DNA of 26,435 nt from GCA-020356105 sp041602815 (GCA_041602815.1 JBFIFO010000038.1:1-26435), one strand, 5' to 3'. Counted from the stretch's first letter, positions 12,278 to 20,961 are shown. The notes: a model not told the origin generated them from the letters alone. Program-made: numbers and translations.

Positions 12278-12317
12278 CGGGCCGCAACGCTGTGCGGCCC
12301 GCCGATAACAATCGGCG
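12278..12317 (-). terminator. Tandem hairpins downstream of msrP
   Basis: Two adjacent perfect hairpins lie just past the msrP stop codon. Read on the minus strand they are CGCCGAT-loop-ATCGGCG (12317-12300) and then CGGGCCGCA-loop-TGCGGCCCG (12301-12278), sharing two bases. The second is followed by TCTTCTT, an imperfect T-tract. They probably end msrP transcription before it meets the convergent small RNA. Confidence 0.6.
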
Positions 12318-12325
12318 TAGCGCCA

Positions 12326-13303
12326 TCACATGAACAGCTTTTCGCCTTCGAGCCCCTTGTAAAGGTGCGCAACGAACTCGCCGTAGCCGTTGAACAGACG
12401 GGTCGGCACGCGGCCGCCGCCCAGCACGCGTTCGGTGGCCTGGCTCCAGCGCGGATGCGGCACCTCCGGGTTGACGTTCGCCCAGAACCCGTATTCCCGG
12501 CCCTGCACTTCCTGCCAGAAATTGACCGGCCGCTTGTCGGTAAACGTGAATCGCACGATCGACTTGATCGACTTGAAGCCATATTTCCAAGGCACCGCAA
12601 GGCGCAGCGGCGCGCCCATCTGCTTCGGCACCGGCTTACCGTAGGCACCGGTGACCAGGAAGGCCAGTTCGTTGGTCGCCTCCGCGATGGTCAGCCCGTC
12701 GATATAGGGCCACGGATACCAGGTCTGACGCAGGCCGGGCATGGTCTCGTTGTCGGCCTGGGTCTCCATGACCACGTATTTGGCGCTGCCCAGCGGCCGC
12801 GCGAGGTCGACCAGCGCCTTGAACGGAAAGCCGCTCCACGGCACGTCCATCGACCAGGCCTCGACGCAGCGGTGGCGGTAGAGCCGCTCCTCCAGCGGCA
12901 TGCGAGCCAGCAGATCGTCGATCGCGATGGTGAACTCCCGCTCGACCAGGCCGTCGATGCGAACCTCCCACGGCCGGATCCGCATCGCCTGGGCCGCCCG
13001 CGAGATCTCCTTATGGCTGCCGAACTCGTAGAAATTGTTGTAGGTGGTGCTGAGGTTTTCGGGCGTGATCTCGCGGTCGATGCGGTAACGCAGGTTCCGC
13101 CTGACCGGGTACAGCCCCGCAGACGGGTCCGCTTCGGCGCGGGCTTCGTCCTCGCAACCCGAAAGGAGGCCGGCCGCGCCGCCCATCAGCAGCACCGGTC
13201 CGGCGGCGATCGATTTGACCAGCCGGCGGCGGTCGCGGAACAGCGACTCGTCGGTCGCTTCGCGCTCCGGCCGCTCCCAGCCGCGGGGAATCTTGATCAG
13301 CAT
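12326..13303 (-). CDS. msrP: Protein-methionine-sulfoxide reductase catalytic subunit MsrP
   Basis: MsrP (YedY) is a periplasmic molybdopterin enzyme that reduces methionine sulfoxide in oxidised proteins, normally with electrons from the haem membrane protein MsrQ. The 325-residue product carries the family's signatures: NNFYEFGSHK, YRHRCVEAWSMDVPWSGFP with the molybdenum ligand Cys146, PWKYGFKSIKSIV, and FWANVNPEVPHPRWSQATER. The N-terminus has a twin-arginine motif (RDRRRLVKS, Arg25-27) and a hydrophobic stretch ending in LLSGC (Cys50), a perfect lipobox. AGGAGAGG precedes the ATG. No msrQ is next to it: the upstream neighbour is an MBL-fold gene and downstream lies the small RNA. The partner gene is elsewhere or absent. 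Confidence 0.95.
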   Translation of the reverse strand: MLIKIPRGWERPEREATDESLFRDRRRLVKSIAAGPVLLMGGAAGLLSGCEDEARAEADPSAGLYPVRRNLRYRIDREITPENLSTTYNNFYEFGSHKEISRAAQAMRIRPWEVRIDGLVEREFTIAIDDLLARMPLEERLYRHRCVEAWSMDVPWSGFPFKALVDLARPLGSAKYVVMETQADNETMPGLRQTWYPWPYIDGLTIAEATNELAFLVTGAYGKPVPKQMGAPLRLAVPWKYGFKSIKSIVRFTFTDKRPVNFWQEVQGREYGFWANVNPEVPHPRWSQATERVLGGGRVPTRLFNGYGEFVAHLYKGLEGEKLFM

Positions 13304-13435
13304 TGCCCTCTCCTTGTCGCAGACGTCCCGCCCCTATCTGTAGGTGCAAATTGTCACGCAGTCCTCACGGACACGTCCTATGCACCATAACAAATATGTG
13401 ATGGCTCGCCCGCTTTGACAGGCCGGCCCGCCCGA

Positions 13436-14191
13436 TCAATCGACATTCGCTGCCGGGCATCCGGGCCGGCGCCGGCCGGCAATGTAAACGTCGATCAGCT
13501 CGCGCATCCGCTGGCGCCCGAAGCTGCCGAAGTGGCCGGCATGGACGATGCGGGCCGGGACACCGCGCAATCGCTCCATGCTGGCCAGATAATCGTCGAT
13601 CCGCGAATGATAGAGGTCGTCAAGCAGTTCGCCGTCGTATACGACGTCGCCGGAGAACAGGATCCCGGTCGCCGCCTCCCACAACGCGATCGAGCCGGGC
13701 GAGTGACCCGGCAGGTGGATCACCCGGAAGTGCCGGTCGCCGAGGTCGACGACGTCGCCGTCGCGCAGCAGCCGCGTCGCGGGCGCCGGGCGGATTTCGT
13801 AGTCATTGGCACGGAACCCGTCCACCGGCACCGCATCGAACATGTCGTCCGAGACCCAGCGGTCGGCCACCGTGTTGCGCCGCGACGGATGGGCGAGAAT
13901 CTCGGCTTCCGCCGCGTGCACGGCGCGCTCGTCGAACTCGTGGTGGCCGCCGATGTGGTCGAAGTGCGTGTGGCTGCCAACCGCGATCAGCGGCCGCTCG
14001 CAGAGCAGTCGGACGTGGTCGCGCAGGCTGACCATGCCCATTCCCGAATCGACCAGCAAGTCGCGGTCGCGGCCCCGCACATGCCAGATATTGCAGCGGT
14101 AGAACGGCTTGACGTGGGATTCCCGGATCAGGGTGATCCCATCGTCGAGCCGCCTTGTTTCGTACCACGTGGCCGCGTCAACCGTCGGCAT
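13436..14191 (-). CDS. MBL-fold metallo-hydrolase
   Basis: A 251-residue metallo-beta-lactamase-fold hydrolase. The metal-binding motif HTHFDH (His74, His76, Asp78, His79) is intact. Further ligands are in HLPGHSPGSIAL, FSGDVVYDGEL and the C-terminal VHAGHFGSFGR. The substrate cannot be read from the sequence; this superfamily includes thioesterases, glyoxalase II-type and lactonase enzymes. I chose ATG 14191: it starts 31 nt after the EF-G-like stop, whereas the upstream ATG at 14254 would overlap that gene and add 21 low-complexity residues. It probably forms an operon with the EF-G-like gene upstream, and perhaps reads on toward msrP, 132 nt downstream. No signal peptide is evident. Confidence 0.88.
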   Translation of the reverse strand: MPTVDAATWYETRRLDDGITLIRESHVKPFYRCNIWHVRGRDRDLLVDSGMGMVSLRDHVRLLCERPLIAVGSHTHFDHIGGHHEFDERAVHAAEAEILAHPSRRNTVADRWVSDDMFDAVPVDGFRANDYEIRPAPATRLLRDGDVVDLGDRHFRVIHLPGHSPGSIALWEAATGILFSGDVVYDGELLDDLYHSRIDDYLASMERLRGVPARIVHAGHFGSFGRQRMRELIDVYIAGRRRPGCPAANVD

Positions 14192-14222
14192 GCGCCGGCC
14201 CGCCGGGGTCGGAGCGCCTGTG

Positions 14223-16244
14223 TTACGCCGCCTGCTTGCGGCTGGCGACGACATCGTCGGCGAGGCGCCCGGTCAGCTCGGCCAGGTGGTCGAACTTCCA
14301 TTCGTAGGTGCCGACACCGAAGGTGAGCGAGCGCAGCTCGACGATAATGTCGTGCAATTCCGCCTGCGGCATGTGCGCGGCGACATCGTCCCAGCCCGGC
14401 CAGCCCTCCTTGGCGTCGAAGCCGAGAATCTGACCGCGGCGCTTGCTGATCAGCCCCTGCACCTTGGCGGTATAGGCGTTCGGCACGTAGACGTGGATCT
14501 CGCAGATCGGCTCCAGCAGCACCGGATTGCAGCCCGGCATGGCCTCCTTCATGCCGGCGATCGCCGCCAGCTTGAACGCCATGTCGGAGCTGTCGACCGC
14601 GTGATACTGACCGTCGAACAGGTTGACCGCGAAGTCGACCACGGGGAACCCGAGCGGCCCCTCCTTCATGTAGTCGCGGATGCCCGCCTCGACGGCCGGT
14701 ATGTACTGGCGCGGCACGGCGCCGCCGGAGATCGTCTCGGTGAATTCGAAGCCGGAGCCGCGCGGCAGCGGCTTGATCTCGATCTGGACATCGCCGAACT
14801 GGCCGTGGCCGCCGCTCTGCTTCTTGTGTCGGGCATGCTGCTTGGCCGGCTTGCGGATGGTCTCCTTGTACGGCGTCTGCGGCCGGCGCGTCTCGACCTC
14901 GACGTGATAGCGGCTCGCCAGCCGCTCCGCTGCGACCTGCAGGTGGATCTCGCCCTGGCCCCACAGCACCATCTCGTTGGTGTCCTGGTTATGCTCGACC
15001 GAGAGCGAGGCATCCTCGTCCATCAGCCGGGCGATCGCAGCCGACAGCTTCACTTCGTCCTCGCGCTTCTTCGGGGTGATCGCGAACGAATAGATCGCCT
15101 GCCGGGGCGCCGGCCAGCCGCTGCCGGATACGACTCCGGACGGGCCGAGGAGCTGCCCGGAGGACACCTCGTCCATCCGGCCCATGCCGACGATGTCGCC
15201 GGCGCTGGCGCTGGCGATCTTGTTCTGGGTGTGGCCCATCATGCGGAACAGGCCGCTGACCTTGTGGGGCCCGAACGACATCCCGTCCTTGACCGTACCG
15301 CGCAGCACCCGACCCAGCGAAGTCTTGCCGGTATGCGGCATGTGATAGGTCTTGAACACCTGGACCAGCGGGTCGCCCGACGCTCCCCCCAGCCGCTTCG
15401 CCACGGGTTCGACTCCCGGCGTCTCGTGGCGCAGTGCTTTCATCAGTCGATGCACGCCGTGGGTCTGTTCGGCGGCGCCGAGGAACACCGGGACGATCAG
15501 GTCGCCGGCCAGGTCCTTGGTCAGGTGCGCGTAAATATCTTGTTTTTCCGGAACCGTATCCTCGAGCAGCTGTTCGAGCAGCACATCGTCGAAATCGGCC
15601 AGCGATTCGAGCAGTTCCTGCCGCGCCTCGGCCTCGCGGTCCTGCAGCTCGCCGGGGATCGAGATGAGATCCGACGGCTGGCCGGGCTTGTACTGATAGG
15701 CGCGCTCAGAGACCAGGTCGACATATCCGGTGATCGCATCGCCCTCGCGGATCGGCACCTCGCGCAGCACCAGCTTGCGCTCGGACACGCCCTGCAGCGC
15801 TTCCATCAGTTCGCGGATCCGGATGTTCGAATTGTCGAGCTTGTTGATGAACACCATGTGCGGGATCTCGTGCGCGTCGAGAAAATGGAACAGCGGCGCC
15901 ATGGTCAGCGCGCGCTCGATCTCGGGCTCGCAGACCACGACCGCGACGTCCGCCACCATCAACGCGCACTGCGTGTCGTTCCAGAATTCCACCGATCCCG
16001 GGCAGTCGAGAAAATGCCAAGTCTCGCCCAGGAACTCGCCGGTCGCCGGCGATATTTCGATACTCATGTTGCGGCTGCGCGCCTCCGGCGCCGCATCGCC
16101 CACCGTGTTGCCGTCTTTCTTGTTGCCCCGTCGGTCGATCGCTCCGCAGGTGTGAAGAAGCGATTCCAGCAAGGTCGTCTTGCCGCTCAAATACGGCCCG
16201 ACCAGTGCTGCGACGCGCGGGGCAGCAGGTGTAGTGCCGGGCAT
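14223..16244 (-). CDS. Elongation factor G-like translational GTPase (paralogue)
   Basis: A 673-residue EF-G-like GTPase with the family's domain order, but not the canonical ribosomal translocase. The P-loop is GPYLSGKTT (16-24), whereas EF-G has AHIDAGKTT. The G3 motif is DCPGSVEF (80-87), with Ser84 where EF-G has the catalytic His of DTPGHVDF. G4 is NKLD (134-137). Switch I lacks the usual ERGITI sequence (RSRNMSIEIS instead). Domain IV has GGHGQFGDVQIEI in place of GGRGQYGHV and domain V is complete (PICEIHVYVPNAYTAKVQ). AGGAGAAA precedes the ATG. Such proteins are common in alphaproteobacteria and their role is not firmly known. The MBL-fold gene follows by 31 nt. Confidence 0.92.
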   Translation of the reverse strand: MPGTTPAAPRVAALVGPYLSGKTTLLESLLHTCGAIDRRGNKKDGNTVGDAAPEARSRNMSIEISPATGEFLGETWHFLDCPGSVEFWNDTQCALMVADVAVVVCEPEIERALTMAPLFHFLDAHEIPHMVFINKLDNSNIRIRELMEALQGVSERKLVLREVPIREGDAITGYVDLVSERAYQYKPGQPSDLISIPGELQDREAEARQELLESLADFDDVLLEQLLEDTVPEKQDIYAHLTKDLAGDLIVPVFLGAAEQTHGVHRLMKALRHETPGVEPVAKRLGGASGDPLVQVFKTYHMPHTGKTSLGRVLRGTVKDGMSFGPHKVSGLFRMMGHTQNKIASASAGDIVGMGRMDEVSSGQLLGPSGVVSGSGWPAPRQAIYSFAITPKKREDEVKLSAAIARLMDEDASLSVEHNQDTNEMVLWGQGEIHLQVAAERLASRYHVEVETRRPQTPYKETIRKPAKQHARHKKQSGGHGQFGDVQIEIKPLPRGSGFEFTETISGGAVPRQYIPAVEAGIRDYMKEGPLGFPVVDFAVNLFDGQYHAVDSSDMAFKLAAIAGMKEAMPGCNPVLLEPICEIHVYVPNAYTAKVQGLISKRRGQILGFDAKEGWPGWDDVAAHMPQAELHDIIVELRSLTFGVGTYEWKFDHLAELTGRLADDVVASRKQAA

Positions 16245-16456
16245 TGCTTTCTCCTTTTCGGAATTTCATGGCTCTCGTCCGGCGGCACCGTAACAATCGG
16301 GCCGCCGGTCCCTGTGACCGGTATGGTTCCAGTGCGGCCCTCGCGATGCAAGGAGAAATCGCCGGGGAAATGGTCGCAGCACCTCTGGCACGGCAGGACG
16401 GCGCGGCTTAGACTTGCGCGCACCGCCGAGCACACACACGAGCCGAGGAGACCGCC

Positions 16457-17653
16457 GTGCCGAAAGGAGATCCCCCCGCACCCCTGACGGGCCTGCGCAT
16501 CCTCGACCTGTCGCGCATGCTGGCCGGGCCGTTCTGTACCGCCCTGCTCGCCGATCTCGGCGCTGAGGTCGTCAAGGTCGAGGCGCCGGGCCGGGGCGAC
16601 GATGCACGCCACTTCGCGCCCTTCCGGCACGGGGAAAGTGCCTATTTCATGCTGATCAACCGGGGCAAGAAGGGCATCACCCTGAATCTGAAGGATCCGC
16701 GGGGCCTTGCGGTGCTCCGCCGGCTCGCAGAGACCGTCGACGTCGTGGTGGAGAATTTCCGGCCCGGCGTCGCCGCCCGCCTCGGCGTCGATTACGAGAG
16801 CCTCAGCGCTGTCAACCCGCGTCTGGTCTATGCCAGCATCTCGGGCTTCGGTCAGGACGGGCCGCTGGCTCAGCGACCGGCCTACGACATCATCGCCCAA
16901 GCGATGTCCGGTCTGATGAGCATCACCGGTGATCCGGACGGCCCGCCGACACGGGTCGGCGAATCCTACGGCGATCTGTGCGCCGGCCTGTTCGCGTCGT
17001 GGGCGGTCCTGGCAGCGCTGCACGGACGGACGCAGACAGGACGCGGCCAGCATCTCGACATCGCGATGACCGACTCGCTGTTCTCGATGATGGTGACCGC
17101 GCTGACCCTGCAGCTGTACGGCGATGCGCCGCCGGGGCGGATCGGCAACCGGCACCCGATGTCGGCACCCTATGACGCCTTTCCGGCGCGCGACGGGCAC
17201 GTCATCATCGCCAGCGCCAACGATGCGATCTTCGCGCGCTTGGCGCAGGCGATCGGCCGGGCGGACCTGACATCGGACCCGCGGTTCGGGAGCGAAACGG
17301 AGCGGGCCGCGCACGAGCCGGCGCTGCGCGACCTGATCACCGCGTGGACCCGCACGCAGAGCGTCGCCGAGACGGTGGCCGCGCTCGACGCCGCCGGCGT
17401 GCCGACCGCGCCGGTGTTGTCGGTCGGCGAGGCCGTCGCAAGCGAGCAGGTGCGAACGCGCGGCCTGCTGGTGGCGGCGCGGCACCCGGCCGCCGGTGAG
17501 ATCAGTCTGCCGCGCCAGCCTGTCCGGTTCTCGGACGCACCGCAACAGGCGCCGGCGCCGGCGCCCACCCTGGGACAGCACACCGACGAGGTGCTCGGCA
17601 CGCTGCTCGACGCCGGCGAGATCGATGCGCTGCGGCGCGACGGAGTGATCTGA
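16457..17653 (+). CDS. CaiB/BaiF (family III) CoA-transferase
   Basis: Family III CoA-transferases move CoA between acyl-CoA and an organic acid; the substrates here are unknown. The 398-residue product shows the typical start (LTGLRILDLSRMLAGPFCT, then LLADLGAEVVKVEAPGRGDD), NRGKKGITLNLK, VVENFRPGVAARLG and YASISGFGQDGP. The catalytic Asp is expected at Asp173 in YGDLCAGLF. It starts with GTG at 16457, six nt after GAGGAG. Its stop codon overlaps the dehydrogenase start by one base (TGATG), so the two are translationally coupled. A CoA-transferase with an acyl-CoA dehydrogenase suggests activation and first oxidation of one acid. It is divergent from the EF-G-like gene; the 212-bp gap between them holds no gene. 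Confidence 0.95.
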   Translation: MPKGDPPAPLTGLRILDLSRMLAGPFCTALLADLGAEVVKVEAPGRGDDARHFAPFRHGESAYFMLINRGKKGITLNLKDPRGLAVLRRLAETVDVVVENFRPGVAARLGVDYESLSAVNPRLVYASISGFGQDGPLAQRPAYDIIAQAMSGLMSITGDPDGPPTRVGESYGDLCAGLFASWAVLAALHGRTQTGRGQHLDIAMTDSLFSMMVTALTLQLYGDAPPGRIGNRHPMSAPYDAFPARDGHVIIASANDAIFARLAQAIGRADLTSDPRFGSETERAAHEPALRDLITAWTRTQSVAETVAALDAAGVPTAPVLSVGEAVASEQVRTRGLLVAARHPAAGEISLPRQPVRFSDAPQQAPAPAPTLGQHTDEVLGTLLDAGEIDALRRDGVI

Positions 17654-18786
17654 TGGATTTTCTTTATGACGACGACGAACGGGCGCTGCGCGACGCCACC
17701 CGCGATTTCGCTCGCAAGGAACTGGCGCCGCGCGCCGCTGCGGCCGACCGGGACGCGGCGTTTCCACCGGGGCATATGGACCGCCTGGCGGCGTTCGGCG
17801 CCATGGGGCTGAACCTGCCCGAGGGCTGGGGCGGGGCCGGTGCGTCGGCGGTCGGACTCGCCCTCGCTGTCGAGGCACTGGGTGCCGCCTGCGCCGCCAC
17901 CACGTCGACGGTCACCGCCCATTACCTTGCCACCGACGCCATACTGCTGGGCGGCGACGATGCGCTGCGCGGCCGCTATCTGCCGGCTGCCGCCGAGGGA
18001 CGGATGCTCGGCGCCTTCGCGCTGACCGAACCGGGCGCGGGATCCGACCCCGCCGACATGACTGTGCGGGCCGAGCGGACCGGCGGCGGCTACCGCCTCG
18101 GCGGCACGAAGCATTTCATCAGCAACGCCGACATTGCCGACTTCTTCGTCGTGTTCGCAAAGACCGACCCGGAGGCCGGGCACCGGGGCATCAGCGCCTT
18201 CGTCGTCGACCGCGGCACGCCGGGCCTCACCGTCGGTCCGCCGGAGCCGACGCACGGCATCCGGGCGAGCCATGTCTGCGCCGTGCATCTCGACGCCACG
18301 GTACCGGCGGCGAACCGGATCGGTGAGGAAGGCACCGGGTTCCGCACCGCGCTGACGGTCCTCGACCGCGGGCGCATCGAGACCGCCGCGCTGGCGCTGG
18401 GCGTTGCCGGCGCGGCGCTGGACGCGGCCCGGGCGTGGGCCCGCGAGCGGACGGTCTCCGGTCGCGCGGTCGCCCGCTTCCAGGGCATCCGCTGGATGAT
18501 CGCCGACATGGCAACGGAGCTGGACGCGGCGCGGCTGATGACGTGGCGGGCGGCGCGACTGCGGCAGCGCGGCGGGCGCTTCACGCGGGAGGCGGCGATG
18601 GCCAAGCTGCACGCCTCGGAGGCCGCGGGGCGTATCGCCGACCGCGCCCTGCAGATCCACGGCGGCTACGGCTTCACCAGCGCGCTGCCGCTGGAACGCT
18701 ATGCGCGCGACGCCCGCATCCTGCGCATCTACGAGGGCACCTCTGAAATCCAGCGCAACATCATCGCCCGCCTCGAGCTGGATTAA
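17653..18786 (+). CDS. Acyl-CoA dehydrogenase
   Basis: A 377-residue FAD-dependent acyl-CoA dehydrogenase, which makes the alpha,beta double bond of an acyl-CoA and gives electrons to electron-transfer flavoprotein. Family motifs are AFALTEPGAGSDPADM (flavin/substrate loop), GTKHFISNADIADFFVVFAK, IHGGYGFTSALPLERYARDA and the C-terminal ILRIYEGTSEIQRNIIAR, which holds Glu361, the catalytic base in the usual position. Length is standard. It begins on the last base of the CoA-transferase stop codon. The 3' end is convergent with panE: the two stop codons share TTAA at 18783-18786. The acyl chain cannot be identified from sequence. Confidence 0.96.
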   Translation: MDFLYDDDERALRDATRDFARKELAPRAAAADRDAAFPPGHMDRLAAFGAMGLNLPEGWGGAGASAVGLALAVEALGAACAATTSTVTAHYLATDAILLGGDDALRGRYLPAAAEGRMLGAFALTEPGAGSDPADMTVRAERTGGGYRLGGTKHFISNADIADFFVVFAKTDPEAGHRGISAFVVDRGTPGLTVGPPEPTHGIRASHVCAVHLDATVPAANRIGEEGTGFRTALTVLDRGRIETAALALGVAGAALDAARAWARERTVSGRAVARFQGIRWMIADMATELDAARLMTWRAARLRQRGGRFTREAAMAKLHASEAAGRIADRALQIHGGYGFTSALPLERYARDARILRIYEGTSEIQRNIIARLELD

Positions 18787-19703
18787 CGGTGGCCATCGGC
18801 GTGCAGTTTGAGAATCGTGTGGACCACCTCGCTGACCGGGGTCGACACGCCGAGTTCCCGGCCGAGCCGCACCACCGCACCGGTCAGCCAAGGCAGCTCG
18901 AGCCGATTGCCGCGTTCGAGGTCGCCCAGCATCGACGCCTTCATCTCGGCCGGCAGGCCCTCGGCGAAGGCGAGCTGCTTGGCTTCCAGCCCGTCCTCCA
19001 GACGCGCCCCGCGGGCGCGCCCGACGGCGACGGTCTCGGCGATCAGGTCGGCGAACAGCCGGCGGGTGTCGGGATCGGCCAAGATCGGCCCGATCGGCAT
19101 GCGCATGGCCGCGGTGGCCCCGGCCATCGGCGCCAGGAACGCGAATTTGCGCCAGATGTCGGCATTGATGTCCTGCGAGATCGAAGTCTCGAAGCCGGCC
19201 TCCCGGCAGGCCTCGTGAAAGGCCTCGATCCGCGGGCTGGGCCGGCCGTCGAGCTCGCCGTATTTCAGCGACGCCATGGTCCCGGTGTGCCGGACCACGC
19301 CGGGCGCCTCGATCAGGGCGGCGATCGCGGCGACCCCGCCGACCGCGTGCTGCAGGCCGAGAATCGCGGCGACCCGCTCCTCCGCGTCGACCCCGTTCTG
19401 GAATGAGATCACCGCCGTCTCGGGGCCAAGCAAGGGTCGGCAGTCCTCGGCCGCTGATTCGACGTCCCACAGCTTGACGCAGAACATCACAACGTCCACA
19501 GGGCCGAGCCGGGCCGGCGCGTCTGTCGCCCTGGCCGGCTGCACCAACACGTCGCCGTTGGGGCTGAAGACGCGGAGGCCGTTCTCGCGGATCGCCGCGC
19601 CGTGCGCGCCGCGGGCGATGAAGGTGACGTCCGCGCCGGACTGCGCGAGCCGCGCCCCGAAATAGCCGCCGACGCCGCCAGCACCCATCACCGCTATCTT
19701 CAT
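18783..19703 (-). CDS. panE: 2-dehydropantoate 2-reductase (ketopantoate reductase family)
   Basis: Ketopantoate reductase reduces 2-dehydropantoate to pantoate with NADPH in pantothenate/CoA synthesis. The 306-residue product has the nucleotide-binding GAGGVGGYFG (7-16), the family's VVMFCVKLWD and ISFQNGVDAEE, and in the C-terminal domain DINADIWRKFAFL with the probable catalytic Lys186. Genomes often hold several panE/apbA-like genes with other substrates, so the exact substrate is less sure than the family. It starts 10 nt after the aminotransferase stop, with GAGGT lying at the end of that gene, and is probably co-transcribed with it. The 3' end overlaps the convergent dehydrogenase by 4 nt. 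Confidence 0.88.
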   Translation of the reverse strand: MKIAVMGAGGVGGYFGARLAQSGADVTFIARGAHGAAIRENGLRVFSPNGDVLVQPARATDAPARLGPVDVVMFCVKLWDVESAAEDCRPLLGPETAVISFQNGVDAEERVAAILGLQHAVGGVAAIAALIEAPGVVRHTGTMASLKYGELDGRPSPRIEAFHEACREAGFETSISQDINADIWRKFAFLAPMAGATAAMRMPIGPILADPDTRRLFADLIAETVAVGRARGARLEDGLEAKQLAFAEGLPAEMKASMLGDLERGNRLELPWLTGAVVRLGRELGVSTPVSEVVHTILKLHADGHR

Positions 19704-19713
19704 GGCGCCGACC

Positions 19714-20916
19714 TCAGCGCAGTGCGGCGCAGGCGCGCTGGATGCGGCTGCAGGCTTCCTCGAGCGCCTCGGTCGAGGTCGCGTAGGAGATGCGGAAATG
19801 CGGGCTCAGCCCGAAGGCCTCGCCGTGCACGGCGGCCACGCCTTCGGCCTCGAGCAGGTAGGTTACGAAATCCTCGTCGGTCTCGATCGTCTTGCCGTCC
19901 GGCGTCTGCCGGCCGATCGTGCCGGCGCAGGACGGGTAGACGTAGAACGCGCCCTCCGGCGTCGCGCAGGTCAGGCCGGTCGCCTGGTTCAGCATCGAGA
20001 CCACGAGATCGCGGCGCTCCCTGAACACCTTGTTGTTGCGCGCGATGAAGGAATGGTCGCCGTCGAGCGCCGCGACCGAGGCCCACTGGCTGATCGTCGA
20101 GGTGCTCGTCGTCGACTGCGACTGGATCTTGTTCATCGCCCGGATCACCTCGACCGCGCCTGCGGCGTAACCGACCCGCCAGCCGGTCATGCAATAGGCC
20201 TTGGACAGGCCGTTCAGCGTCAGCGTGCGGTCGTAGAGCTTGGGCTCGACCTGGGCGATGGTGCTGAACTCGAAATCGTCGTAGACGATGAACTCGTACA
20301 TGTCGTCGGTCATCACCCAGACATGGCTGTGCTTGAGCAGGACGTCGGCCAGCGCCTTGAGGTCGGCACGCGTGTAGGCGGCGCCGGTCGGGTTCGACGG
20401 CGAGTTCAGGATCAGCCACTTCGTCCTCGGCGTGATCGCCGCCTCCAGCGCCGCCGGCGTCAGCTTGAAGTTCTCCGATTCCGGGCAGTCGACGATCACC
20501 GGCTCGCCCTCGGCCAGCAGCGTGATATCCGGGTAGCTCACCCAGTAGGGCGCCGGGATGATCACCTGATCGCCGGGGTTCAGGGTCGCCATCAGCGCGT
20601 TGTAGATGGTCTGCTTGCCGCCGCAACCGACGGTGATCTGCTCCGGCGTGTAGTCAAGTCCATTGTCGCGCTTCAGCTTGTCGCAGATGGCGCGGCGCAG
20701 CTCCGGGATGCCGGCGACCGGGGCGTATTTGGTCTTGCCCGCGGCCATTGCGGCCGCCGCAGCCTGTTTGATGTGTTCCGGCGTGTCGAAGTCCGGCTCG
20801 CCCGCGCCGAGGCCGATGACATCCTTGCCGGCAGCCTTCATCTCCGCCGCCATGTTGGACACGGCGACGGTGGGGGACGGCTTGATGCGGGACAGGCGGT
20901 CGGCGATGAAGGCCAT
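19714..20916 (-). CDS. aspC: Aspartate aminotransferase (class I, subgroup Ib)
   Basis: A 400-residue pyridoxal-phosphate aminotransferase that most resembles the aspartate aminotransferase Ib group of alphaproteobacteria, interconverting aspartate and 2-oxoglutarate with oxaloacetate and glutamate. The N-terminus (MAFIADRLSRIKPSPTVAVS) and GAGEPDFDTPEHIK are typical. The cofactor site shows NSPSNPTG, Asp205 in VMTDDMYE and the Schiff-base Lys239 in LNGLSKAYCMTGWR. GGGGAG precedes the ATG. panE follows at once, which may reflect use of aspartate for beta-alanine in pantothenate synthesis; this link is inference. Class I members can also act on aromatic amino acids or prephenate. Confidence 0.93.
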   Translation of the reverse strand: MAFIADRLSRIKPSPTVAVSNMAAEMKAAGKDVIGLGAGEPDFDTPEHIKQAAAAAMAAGKTKYAPVAGIPELRRAICDKLKRDNGLDYTPEQITVGCGGKQTIYNALMATLNPGDQVIIPAPYWVSYPDITLLAEGEPVIVDCPESENFKLTPAALEAAITPRTKWLILNSPSNPTGAAYTRADLKALADVLLKHSHVWVMTDDMYEFIVYDDFEFSTIAQVEPKLYDRTLTLNGLSKAYCMTGWRVGYAAGAVEVIRAMNKIQSQSTTSTSTISQWASVAALDGDHSFIARNNKVFRERRDLVVSMLNQATGLTCATPEGAFYVYPSCAGTIGRQTPDGKTIETDEDFVTYLLEAEGVAAVHGEAFGLSPHFRISYATSTEALEEACSRIQRACAALR

Positions 20917-20961
20917 GATCGGACTCCCCGTGTGCTATGCGGTATCGACGGTTGGCGGCAC

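Noticed and set aside
14109..16487. A 792-codon plus-strand frame opposite the EF-G-like gene
   Set aside because: Antisense shadow; the EF-G-like protein on the other strand has clear family motifs and a strong ribosome binding site.
17170..19470. A 766-codon minus-strand frame across the acyl-CoA dehydrogenase and the 5' part of panE
   Set aside because: It spans two well-supported genes in wrong frames and has low-complexity Arg/Gly/Ala-rich composition.
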